From contig CABUDZ010000011.1 in NCBI GenBank assembly GCA_902490445.1, positions 1-34,008 on the forward strand: a stretch of DNA of 34,008 bases, written 5' to 3'. The position numbers and the translations under genes were made by a program. Below are positions 1 through 7,114 of this stretch, in pieces. Numbering within the stretch: position 1 is the stretch's first letter; the number at the start of each line of letters is the position of its first letter. The notes beneath the pieces are model-generated. The model saw only the letters and a list, made by a program, of their open reading frames with translations. It had not been told where the DNA came from and ran no database searches. Source of the stretch: an uncultured Collinsella sp. GTDB taxonomy: Bacteria; Actinomycetota; Coriobacteriia; Coriobacteriales; Coriobacteriaceae.

Positions 1-55
1 GGACGCCGCCCTCTCAAGGCGGAGATCACCAGTTCGAATCTGGTACGGGCTACCA
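1..55 (+). tRNA. tRNA-Glu (CTC), 5' part outside window
   Basis: The 3' part of a tRNA. The anticodon stem CCGCC/GGCGG encloses the loop CTCTCAA, giving anticodon CTC (reads GAG, Glu). The T arm ACCAG-TTCGAAT-CTGGT is intact, the acceptor strand is ACGGGCT, then discriminator A and an encoded CCA at 53-55. The D arm and 5' acceptor strand lie before the window. Confidence 0.93.
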
Positions 56-65
56 CGCATCTGAT

Positions 66-97
66 ACCCGGTCTTTCCACGGAAGGCCGGGTTTTTT
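66..97 (+). terminator. Intrinsic terminator after tRNA-Glu
   Basis: A hairpin with outer arms CCCGG/CCGGG and a mostly paired inner stem (TCTTTCC/GGAAGG with a small bulge) is followed by a run of six T. It lies 10 bases after the tRNA CCA end. Confidence 0.85.
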
Positions 98-205
98 ATT
101 ATCAAACAACTGTCTGTCATTCCCGTTTGAACAAGAGCTTTGCGTTCTGCTTATGGCCCTTACGGGTACAATAACCAAGATATTTTGACTGTTAGAAGGA
201 GTCTC

Positions 206-1513
206 ATGACGGAGTCCTCTCAGCATACGTCCAAGCCCCAGGTCGAGGTTGAGGCCTCGGGCGGCGATGACAATAAGAGCGCACGCCGCGGCGCAATCTT
301 TATCGGCGTTGTGCTGGTGGGTTATATCGTCTATCTGGTGGTAACCGGGCAGATGGGGCAGTTCTGGGCTGCTATGTCGAGCGTCCAGGCGCCCTGGCTC
401 GTTGTCGCGTGTCTTTGCATGTTTATGTATCTGTTCTTTGGCATTGTGGCCTATGCGATCGCCGTCTGGCTCGACCCCAATTCACCCGTCGGCATTCGCG
501 ACCTGATCTCGGTCGAGGCGAGTGGCATCTTCTTTGGCAACCTGACGCCCATGATGATGGGCTCTACGCCTGCCCAGATCTACCGCCTGACCAAAGCGGG
601 CCAAAACGTGGGCGAAGCGGGTGCCACGCAGTTCACCCGATTTATTGTGTATCAGTTTGGCCTCGTTGCCTGGGGCGCTATCCTATTGCTTGCTCGCATG
701 CCGTTTTTTGCCGAGCGCTATGGCGACATGACGCTGCTGTGCGTCTTTAGTTTTGGCGGTCACTGCTGCATCCTGCTCGGCATCTTCGCCGTCGCGCTCA
801 TGCCTAAGACCGTCACGCGCGTCGCCCATTGCATCATCAATTGGCTCGAGCGCATAGGTGTCTCGGCCACTAAGATCGATGGATGGCGCTCGTTTGTCGA
901 TGGCGAGATCTACTCCTTCTCCGAGAAGTTCAAGCTTTCGGCCGGACATTTTTCTTCCATGCTGCTCACCGTGTTTATCACCATGCTGCAGCTCGCGTTT
1001 TTCTATCTGGTGCCGTATTTTCTGATGCTCGCCTTTGGCCACCACGAGGTCGACTTTTTCTCGGTCATGGCCGCGAGCGCCTTTGTCCAGCTGCTGAGCT
1101 CTGCGGTTCCCTTGCCCGGTGGAACTGGTGGCGCTGAGGGCGGCTTTGCTTTGTTCTTGGGTCATTTCTTTGGGTCGGCTTCGACCGCCGGCTATCTGCT
1201 GTGGCGTCTCATTACGTTTATCGCGCCGACCATTTTGGCTGCGCCCCTGCTGGGCCTTAAGAGCGCCCACAACGAGAGCATCCATGCGCGCTGGGATCGC
1301 GTGATGCGCAAGCTCGGCCGCGAGCCTCAGACGCCCTCTGCGCCCACTAAGCCGCACCCCACGAATGCTGTTACCGTTGATCCCAGGAAGCACGCTCAGA
1401 AGGCTTCTGGGACCGCTAAGCCGGCTCATAAAGCCTATGTGCGCCAGACGGGCGACGGTATCCGCGTATCTCCGTCGGCGCTCAATAAGAAGAAGCACCC
1501 TAAGTCGCGGTAG
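206..1513 (+). CDS. YbhN/LPG-synthase-TM family integral membrane protein
   Basis: A 435-residue polytopic membrane protein of the lysylphosphatidylglycerol synthase transmembrane (UPF0104/YbhN, flippase-like) family. The first membrane helix is at about residues 29-47 and further hydrophobic helices run to about residue 350. Family motifs are visible: GNLTPMMMGSTPAQ in the first third and PLPGGTGGAEGGF near residues 301-314. The C-terminal tail of about 75 residues is basic and low in complexity, probably cytoplasmic. The soluble acyltransferase domain of true MprF is absent, so lipid or glycolipid transport is a family-level guess only. The start at 206 is chosen over an in-frame ATG at 140 because AGAAGGAG lies 6 bases upstream. 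A -10-like TACAAT lies at 167-172. It appears monocistronic. Confidence 0.85.
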   Translation: MTESSQHTSKPQVEVEASGGDDNKSARRGAIFIGVVLVGYIVYLVVTGQMGQFWAAMSSVQAPWLVVACLCMFMYLFFGIVAYAIAVWLDPNSPVGIRDLISVEASGIFFGNLTPMMMGSTPAQIYRLTKAGQNVGEAGATQFTRFIVYQFGLVAWGAILLLARMPFFAERYGDMTLLCVFSFGGHCCILLGIFAVALMPKTVTRVAHCIINWLERIGVSATKIDGWRSFVDGEIYSFSEKFKLSAGHFSSMLLTVFITMLQLAFFYLVPYFLMLAFGHHEVDFFSVMAASAFVQLLSSAVPLPGGTGGAEGGFALFLGHFFGSASTAGYLLWRLITFIAPTILAAPLLGLKSAHNESIHARWDRVMRKLGREPQTPSAPTKPHPTNAVTVDPRKHAQKASGTAKPAHKAYVRQTGDGIRVSPSALNKKKHPKSR

Positions 1514-1562
1514 GGCAGTCGTGCGTTCTTCATGATGCGGGGCATATTTGAGCTGTATGGGG

Positions 1563-1586
1563 GATAATCCTCTTACGTAGATTATC
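1563..1586. promoter_or_regulatory. Palindrome upstream of tetR, candidate operator
   Basis: GATAATC (1563-1569) and GATTATC (1580-1586) are perfect inverted 7-mers separated by 10 bases, ending 43 bases before the TetR start. TetR proteins often bind such palindromes near their own start. Autoregulation is inferred; no clear -35/-10 pair could be assigned. Confidence 0.45.
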
Positions 1587-1629
1587 TCTCATCTGTTGAT
1601 GAATGCTCGCATATCGAAGGGACACACCC

Positions 1630-2241
1630 ATGGCCACCAGTAAACCGCGCATTGATCGCCGTATCGTTCGCAGCCGCAATGCCATCCTTTCCGCTTTTGA
1701 GCGCTTGCTCATGGAAAAGCCGCTGGCAGACATTACGGTGAGTGCCATCGCGCGCGAGGCCAATGTCGACCGTAAAACCTTCTACGTGCACTTTGGTACG
1801 GTTGATGGCTTGCTCGATGCCATTGCCGTCGATGTGGTGGAGATGATTGTCGACTCGGTCGAGAAAACGCTTGCTTCCATGGACGGTGACACCAACGAGC
1901 GCGCCCTGGGCGCGGCGGCGACCTTCTTTAAAACCGTTAACGAGGCGCTGTGCAACAACCTGGTGCTCAATCGTCAGCTGATCGAGAACATTCCGCTCGA
2001 TGATTTTATGGCTCGTCTTCGTGCGCCGCTCGAGCACGAGATTGCCGAGCGCGATCTGCTGCCCCAAGGTCTCAAGGACGAGATGTTCGACTACTATCTG
2101 GCGTTTTTGCTGTCGGGTATTATCGGAATCTATCGCACATGGGCGCTGTCTGACGGCTCGGTTCCTATCGAGCGCGTCTCGGAGGTCGCCAACGACCTGA
2201 CTCTCAATGGCCTGTCGAGTCTGGAATCTCGCTTGGATTAG
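1630..2241 (+). CDS. TetR/AcrR family transcriptional regulator
   Basis: A 203-residue TetR-type repressor. The N-terminal helix-turn-helix spans about residues 34-56 and carries the typical end of the recognition region, DRKTFYVHFG. The remaining 140 residues are the helical ligand-binding/dimerisation part, which is poorly conserved and gives no ligand. The ATG at 1630 is preferred over 1603 because CGAAGGGA lies just upstream and the protein then begins with a usual short basic arm. It is followed without spacing by a transposase fragment and then by the GC-rich island. On the far side of the island is a MacAB-type efflux operon, a common TetR target, so the two may once have been neighbours (inference). 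A palindrome 43 bases upstream may be its operator. Confidence 0.9.
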   Translation: MATSKPRIDRRIVRSRNAILSAFERLLMEKPLADITVSAIAREANVDRKTFYVHFGTVDGLLDAIAVDVVEMIVDSVEKTLASMDGDTNERALGAAATFFKTVNEALCNNLVLNRQLIENIPLDDFMARLRAPLEHEIAERDLLPQGLKDEMFDYYLAFLLSGIIGIYRTWALSDGSVPIERVSEVANDLTLNGLSSLESRLD

Positions 2242-2486
2242 GCGCAGGCTTGAGTTCGCGAGGCGCTTGTCGGGGTGCAGCCCGATCGACCGGGCGACGA
2301 GCATCCCGCCGAAGCAGTCGATGACCGGGCTCAGGTAGACCTTCTCGCCGCCCGGGAGCCTGAACTCGGTGATGTCGGTGAGCCACAGCAGGTTGGGCTC
2401 GTCGGCGTGGAAATTCCTGTTTACGAGGTTCTCCGGCGCCTTGTAGACCTCGCCGGCGTAGGAGCTGTAGCCTGAGGATCCTTAAA
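2242..2486 (-). pseudogene. IS3-family transposase (OrfB integrase core) remnant
   Basis: On the minus strand an open stretch reads YSSYAGEVYKAPENLV, then WLTDITEFRLPGG, then VYLSPVIDCFGG and MLVARSIGLHPDKRLANSSL. This is the rve/DDE core of IS3-type OrfB. The first catalytic Asp (TDIT) and the second (VIDCF) are both visible. The fragment opens after an in-frame TAA near 2486 and its similarity stops at the TetR stop codon (2239-2241), so the third catalytic residue (Glu), the N-terminal part and the C-terminus are all missing. No terminal inverted repeats were recognised. It marks the left edge of the corrinoid island. Family assignment comes from recalled motif patterns, not a search. Confidence 0.8.
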
Positions 2487-2498
2487 AGAAAGTCCAGT

Positions 2499-3815
2499 TT
2501 ATCCTTTCCACCCCAATTGGGAATCCTCCGATGCGCCTTCGCACGCTCGCATGACCTCGATACCGTGCGAGCGTGCGAACTCAACGAGCTCTGCGTTGCG
2601 GGCGTTTATGGTGCCGAAGGCGGCGGGACACACGATAAGGCGCGCGCAGTGGACGAGGAGCTCTTTGGCGCGGGCTATGGTTCTATCCCCGATCGGCTCG
2701 AAGGCGCGCTCGGCCACGCATTCCGCCGCCAGGTCGCGCGCGAGCTCGCAGTCGATGTCCCCTTCGTGCAGAACGCCCGTGTAGAACGCCTTGCCCTGCC
2801 GGATGAGCTGGCGAAACACAGCCGACCCCGTACCTGCGCCGGCGATGACGAACGTGTGCGCATCGCCGTGCGGGCGTCCAATTTCCACGCTGCCGAAGCG
2901 CTCGTTGAAGGTGCCATGTTGAAGGCCGTAGAGCTCGCCAATCGTCTCGCGCGTGAATATGTCCTCGGGTGCGCCGGCGCGGAAGACCCGGCCGTCCTTC
3001 ACGCAAATCACCTTGTCGGCGCTTTTCTGCGCGAGCTCGAGTTCGTGGATGGACATGATGACAGCCACATTCCGCGATTTCGCAAGGTGGCGAAGTATTC
3101 GCAGCAGGTCGATCTGGTAGCGGATATCGAGATACGACGTGGGCTCGTCGAGCACGAGCACACGCGGATCCTGTGCGATGGCGCGTGCGAGCATGACGCG
3201 CTGGCGTTGCCCGTCGCTTATCTGCATGAAGTCGCACTCGGCGAGCTCTTCCATATGTGCGGTTTTCATGGCCTCGTCGACCCGACTATGGTCGTTAGGC
3301 GAGAGTGCGCCCATTCGCCCGGTGTAGGGATGTCTTCCCGCCTCTACGATATCGCGGCAGGTGAGGAGCTCGGTCCGGGGGCGATCTGTCAGCATAACGG
3401 CAAGGTTCCTTGCGAACTCCGCCGTCTTCCATCGGGAAATCTCCCGCCCGTCGAGCTCGACCGCGCCGGCAAGCGGTGCCAGATGGCGTGTGATGGTTTT
3501 CAAGATGGTCGACTTGCCCGAGCCGTTAGGCCCGATGAGCGCCACGACATCGCCCGCGCGAACCTCCAGATCGACGCCTTCGACTACGACCTTCTTGTCG
3601 TAGCCCGCCGCCAGGTCGCTTATGCGGAAAAGCGGCGCTCCGTCAGCCTGCGTTTCGACCGGAGTTTCGAGGTTCGGCTCCGCTCGGAGGAGGCGTTCCT
3701 CGCGCAGTTCCGCACGAGCCGAAAGTGCCTTCTGGCGCTTTCGTGCGAGCTCAGGACTGTCTAAGCATGGAATGTCCCCTCCGAGCGTTTTGGGCCGCGG
3801 CGCGAATTCTCCCAT
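2499..3815 (-). CDS. ABC importer ATPase with extra C-terminal domain (FecE/BtuD type)
   Basis: A 438-residue ATPase energising the adjacent permease. The first ~60 residues are a charged extension. The nucleotide-binding domain (about 62-320) has Walker A GPNGSGKST (95-103), signature ISDGQ (199-203) in place of LSGGQ, Walker B VLVLDEP (219-225) and a switch His at 257. Where related importers have a Q-loop glutamine the sequence reads VMLTDRP (about 140-146), without Gln. From about residue 325 there is an additional domain (THFVIAGAGTGSAVFRQL-like start, with LHEGDIDCELARDLAAE later) not found in BtuD or FhuC; related fusions occur in Firmicutes importers as far as I recall. Its ATG directly abuts the permease stop (TAG-ATG). 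It is the last gene of the leftward operon and ends about 13 bp from the IS3 remnant. Substrate unknown. Confidence 0.85.
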   Translation of the reverse strand: MGEFAPRPKTLGGDIPCLDSPELARKRQKALSARAELREERLLRAEPNLETPVETQADGAPLFRISDLAAGYDKKVVVEGVDLEVRAGDVVALIGPNGSGKSTILKTITRHLAPLAGAVELDGREISRWKTAEFARNLAVMLTDRPRTELLTCRDIVEAGRHPYTGRMGALSPNDHSRVDEAMKTAHMEELAECDFMQISDGQRQRVMLARAIAQDPRVLVLDEPTSYLDIRYQIDLLRILRHLAKSRNVAVIMSIHELELAQKSADKVICVKDGRVFRAGAPEDIFTRETIGELYGLQHGTFNERFGSVEIGRPHGDAHTFVIAGAGTGSAVFRQLIRQGKAFYTGVLHEGDIDCELARDLAAECVAERAFEPIGDRTIARAKELLVHCARLIVCPAAFGTINARNAELVEFARSHGIEVMRACEGASEDSQLGWKG

Positions 3816-4856
3816 CTACCTCACCCGCTTCTTCAACATGAGCGCGATAACCACCGGCGCGCCGAAGATGGCGGTGACAGCGCTGATGGAAAGTTCGACG
3901 GGAGAGAACAGTGTGCGCGCGATCAAATCGCAGCCCGCGCAGAAGATGGCGCCTCCCAAGAAGCACGCAGGAATCACGCGGATGGGCTTCGACGACTTTA
4001 GCGCCGACTTCACGAGATGCGGAACCGCAATGCCTACGAACGACACCGGACCAGCGAACGCGGTCACGCAGGCGGAGAGCATGCTCGCTAGAAGGACGAG
4101 CGCCACGCGGAAGCGTGCGACGTTCACGCCGACGCTTTTCGTGTAGGCCTCTCCCAGCTGGAAGGCGGAAAGGGGCTTCGATATCGCGAATACGCATGCG
4201 CTTACGGTGATCACCACGACCGTGATGACCGCGACGTCGTCCCAGCTCGAACCCGAGAAGCTACCCAAAGACCAGTTGTGCAGGTTCACGATGGACTGGT
4301 CGTCGGCGAAGGCGATGAGGAAGTTCGTCGCCGCCGAGCAGATGTATCCCACCATGACGCCCGCCACGATGAGCATGGCCATGGAACTTATGCGCCGTGC
4401 AATGAGGAGCACGAAACCGATGGTGATAAGCGAGCCCAGAAACGCTGCGGCCACCATGGCCGGCGAGGACATGGCCTGGTTTGCGCCCAGAAGTACGATC
4501 ATCGTAAGCGCGACGACGAACTTTGCGCCCGAGGAGACGCCTAAGATGAACGGGTCGGCGATGGGGTTGTTGAAAAACGTCTGCAGCAGGAACCCGGAGA
4601 GCGAAAGTGCCCCGCCGAGAAGCACGGCTGAAAGTACGCGCGGCAGTCGAATCTCCCAGATGACCTGGCTTTCCATGGAATTGGCCGCGCCGCCCGAAAG
4701 GATGCCGGGGATGTGGTCTGCGGGCACGAGCACGCTCCCGATGCACAGGTTGGTCCCGACGAGCACGATGAGGGCAACAGCGAGCAGCGCCGTCACGACG
4801 CGACACCGCGCGGCGCGCCCCGATTCGTCGTATGCCATGGAAAGTCGGCTTCTCAT
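3816..4856 (-). CDS. FecCD/BtuC-type ABC importer permease
   Basis: A 346-residue polytopic protein of the FecCD family (siderophore, haem and cobalamin importers). It is rich in membrane helices. Conserved family stretches are visible: IRLPRVLSAVLLGGALSLSGFLLQTFFNNPIADPFILGVSSGA in the N-terminal third (about residues 68-110) and GPVSFVGIAVPHLVK near 268-282. It would form a homodimeric channel with the ATPase encoded next. An in-frame ATG six codons later is an alternative start, with GAGAAG upstream. Four bases separate its start from the stop of the substrate-binding lipoprotein gene. The position in a riboswitch-led operon with cbiK suggests a corrinoid, cobalt or metal-tetrapyrrole substrate; the family alone cannot tell these apart. 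Confidence 0.9.
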   Translation of the reverse strand: MRSRLSMAYDESGRAARCRVVTALLAVALIVLVGTNLCIGSVLVPADHIPGILSGGAANSMESQVIWEIRLPRVLSAVLLGGALSLSGFLLQTFFNNPIADPFILGVSSGAKFVVALTMIVLLGANQAMSSPAMVAAAFLGSLITIGFVLLIARRISSMAMLIVAGVMVGYICSAATNFLIAFADDQSIVNLHNWSLGSFSGSSWDDVAVITVVVITVSACVFAISKPLSAFQLGEAYTKSVGVNVARFRVALVLLASMLSACVTAFAGPVSFVGIAVPHLVKSALKSSKPIRVIPACFLGGAIFCAGCDLIARTLFSPVELSISAVTAIFGAPVVIALMLKKRVR

Positions 4857-4860
4857 GGTG

Positions 4861-6432
4861 CTAGCCGAGCTTCCTCAGATAATGGAAGTCGCTCGTGTCA
4901 TCGCCGGTGAACGCCCCGTGCAGCTCGTCGATAATGTCGGCGGTAGAAGTCATCTGCTGGTATATGTCGGCGCTTGTGACCCAGACGTTGCCGTTCTTCA
5001 CGGCTTTGAACTGCGACAATAGCGCGTTTTTGCCTACGAAGTCGTTCAAGGTGGCAACCGATTCGTCGATGGTGCCGTTGTAGACGATGATGTCGGCATC
5101 CTTCGCTGTCGCGTAGAAGCGCTCCATTTCGAGCGTTACTGACGAACCTGACGTCGACGCCGTCTGCGCGTCATCGAGCGCGTAGCTGCCGCCTGCAAGC
5201 TCGATCATCTGCGCCACGTAGTCGCCCGCCCGCCGCGTGACGGCGGCCCCGTTCGAGTTAATGTAGAAATACGCCACGGTTTTACCTGACGACGCGAGCC
5301 CCGACGTTTGCTCGACGCGGGCCTTCTGCTCGTTGAACAGGTGCGTGGCCTCGTCTTCCTTGTCGAACAGGACGCCGAAAAGCTTAATCCACTCGACGCG
5401 CCCGAGTGCTTTGGGCTCGCTCGACGACTGTTCGGTGAGCACGACGAGCCCGAGCTTCTGCAGCTTTTCCTTCACATCGGGCGTGTGGTTGATCATGGTG
5501 TTCTCGATGGCGAGCGTACAGCCCGAGGCCGATATTCGCTCGTAGTCGGGCGCGCTGTACTTGCCGCCGTAGGCGATCGCCCCACTTTCGAGTGCGCTTT
5601 TGAAGCCCACGACCGAGCAGTCGTCGGCCTTCGTGCCCGACATGATGATATTGTCGTTCGCATCGAGCGCGTCGACTAGGCACATCGTCGCCGACGACAC
5701 GAGGTACACCTTGTTGGCGGGGCGCCTTATGACCGCGATGTCGGAGCTCAACCCATCAGGTACCTTCGCATCTTGCGGCACCACGAGGAAACGCTCCCCA
5801 TTCGAAACGCAGATAAGCCGCAGACCGCCTTCGAACTCGTCGACAGTGAAGTGCTCGGCGTATTCAAGCTGAAGCGCCCCCGTCGGCTCCCAGCCACAGC
5901 CCAAATCGGCGTTGTGGAAGTCGGCCGCGGCGCTTGAAGCCGTTCCCGCAGGGGAGCCGCCGCTTGCATCGTCGCCCGATTTCTCCTTCATGGTGGATGA
6001 GTCGAAGTGGATCGTGTAGTCGATGGTGTGCGGCGTCGACATGGCGACGGTCTCGGCCGACACGGCGATGTCCTCGTCGAGCGTGACGGGTATCTCGAAC
6101 GTGGAGTTGCCGCCGTCGTTTACGGGTGCGTAGTCCACGCCGTCGACGGTCATCTTGTCGTAGTTCGAACTCGACCAGGTGATGGTCGCGGTGTAGGTGT
6201 CGCCATCCTTCACAATTGTGGTGGGTGAGGCGATGCTTGCGCGCCCTGACCCACCGGAAAGCGAGACACTCACAGTGTATTCCTGAGAGCCCGCCGTGCC
6301 ACCGGTCGCGTTCGGGCTCGCACTGCACCCCGCGAAGGGAAGCGCGAGCAGGGCGACGAGAACGCAGGTGATCGCGCGCGCCGCGATGCTGTGGCGCTTC
6401 CTGTTTTCCCCCTTGGGGAGAATCGACCGCAT
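4861..6432 (-). CDS. Substrate-binding lipoprotein: NEAT-like domain plus TroA/BtuF-type domain
   Basis: A 523-residue exported lipoprotein. A basic N-terminus and hydrophobic stretch lead to a lipobox ending at Cys36 (LPFAGC). Residues ~45-150 form a beta-rich domain with the pattern SGGSGRASI, VKDGDTYTATITWSSSNYDKMTVDG, NSTFEIPV and AMSTPHTIDYTIHFD. It resembles NEAT-like modules of haem/iron uptake proteins and the small lipoprotein encoded just upstream. After a Ser/Ala-rich linker, residues ~175-523 resemble the periplasmic-binding fold of the TroA/BtuF/FecB class (for example KVYLVSSATMCLVDAL, KTVAYFYINSNGAAVTRRAGDYVAQMIELAGG). The length greatly exceeds the usual ~300-350 residues for this class because of the extra N-terminal module. 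The ligand is unknown; cobalt, corrinoid or a metal-tetrapyrrole fit the context. Confidence 0.85.
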   Translation of the reverse strand: MRSILPKGENRKRHSIAARAITCVLVALLALPFAGCSASPNATGGTAGSQEYTVSVSLSGGSGRASIASPTTIVKDGDTYTATITWSSSNYDKMTVDGVDYAPVNDGGNSTFEIPVTLDEDIAVSAETVAMSTPHTIDYTIHFDSSTMKEKSGDDASGGSPAGTASSAAADFHNADLGCGWEPTGALQLEYAEHFTVDEFEGGLRLICVSNGERFLVVPQDAKVPDGLSSDIAVIRRPANKVYLVSSATMCLVDALDANDNIIMSGTKADDCSVVGFKSALESGAIAYGGKYSAPDYERISASGCTLAIENTMINHTPDVKEKLQKLGLVVLTEQSSSEPKALGRVEWIKLFGVLFDKEDEATHLFNEQKARVEQTSGLASSGKTVAYFYINSNGAAVTRRAGDYVAQMIELAGGSYALDDAQTASTSGSSVTLEMERFYATAKDADIIVYNGTIDESVATLNDFVGKNALLSQFKAVKNGNVWVTSADIYQQMTSTADIIDELHGAFTGDDTSDFHYLRKLG

Positions 6433-6436
6433 GGCG

Positions 6437-6970
6437 TTACTTCAGTGCGTCGGCGCGCAGATCGACGCCGGCGGATTCGAACACAAGCGTGCGGTCGTAC
6501 CACTGCTCTTTTCTAATACTCCACGCGGCACAGGCGGTGTCCTCGTCGAGCGCATCAACGGGCACGTCGTAGGTGTACTTGCCTTCCGCGTTTTCCACAT
6601 AGGGGATGAAGTCGGCCTCGCTCGCGGCGGCAGCCTCGTCGCCCGTGCCCATGAAGAGCTTGCCGTAGCCCGTGCCGGAAAGCGTCATCACGCAGTGCAT
6701 GGAGCCGTTTTCCACGATGAGCTGGGCGTCCACAATCCTGAACATGTTCGAGCTGGAATCTACGGTGATCGGATAGGTGCCGTCGGCCACCTTGTCGGCG
6801 GTGATGGGGGCAGCGCTTGCGCCCTCGGTCGCATCGGCCGCCTGCTCGGTCTTTTCCTGGGAATCGGTATTGCTTGCCTTTGCGCTGTCGCTTGAATTTC
6901 CGGCGCAGCCGGCGAGCGAGAACGCGAGAAGCGCCGCCGACAGGGCGAAGACGAGGGTTTTCTTCAACAT
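6437..6970 (-). CDS. Small lipoprotein with NEAT-like domain
   Basis: A 177-residue lipoprotein with a signal peptide and lipobox SLAGC (Cys22), then a Ser/Ala/Glu-rich linker to about residue 55. The folded part (about 60-175) repeats the pattern of the N-terminal domain of the next gene's product: GTYPITVDSSSNMFRIVDAQ, a central YGKLFMG strand, YVENAEGKYTYDVPVDALDEDTA and DRTLVFESAGV. It was not recognised as a named family. It is probably a surface ligand-capture or relay protein for the ABC importer (inference). The ATG at 6970 has GAAAGGA upstream; a longer frame to 7069 lacks this. The gap to the substrate-binding lipoprotein gene is 4 bp. A strong hairpin (7033-7079) lies between it and cbiK. 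Confidence 0.75.
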   Translation of the reverse strand: MLKKTLVFALSAALLAFSLAGCAGNSSDSAKASNTDSQEKTEQAADATEGASAAPITADKVADGTYPITVDSSSNMFRIVDAQLIVENGSMHCVMTLSGTGYGKLFMGTGDEAAAASEADFIPYVENAEGKYTYDVPVDALDEDTACAAWSIRKEQWYDRTLVFESAGVDLRADALK

Positions 6971-7032
6971 GGAGGGATTCCTTTCAATCGCTTCTACCGC
7001 CCGCGCCGTGCGGTGGGCGGGCGGGATGCGAA

Positions 7033-7079
7033 TGCAACGGGCATGCGCCGCCGGTCGGGGAAGGCGCATGCCCGTTGCA
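7033..7079. repeat. Perfect 17-bp inverted repeat between cbiK and lipoprotein gene
   Basis: TGCAACGGGCATGCGCC (7033-7049) is repeated exactly inverted at 7063-7079 around a 13-base loop. No T-run follows on the minus strand, so it is not a standard terminator. It would form a very stable hairpin in the operon mRNA and could stabilise the cbiK segment or lower expression of the genes behind it. Confidence 0.85.
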
Positions 7080-7114
7080 CGGGGACGCGACCGGCGCTCC
7101 CGTGCGCGGCGAGT

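Noticed and set aside
140..205. Upstream in-frame start for the YbhN-type protein
   Set aside because: No ribosome site and a -10-like TACAAT falls inside it; the ATG at 206 has AGAAGGAG at good distance.
2517..3764. Long plus-strand open frame opposite the ABC ATPase
   Set aside because: Shadow frame from high GC; the minus strand carries all ABC motifs.
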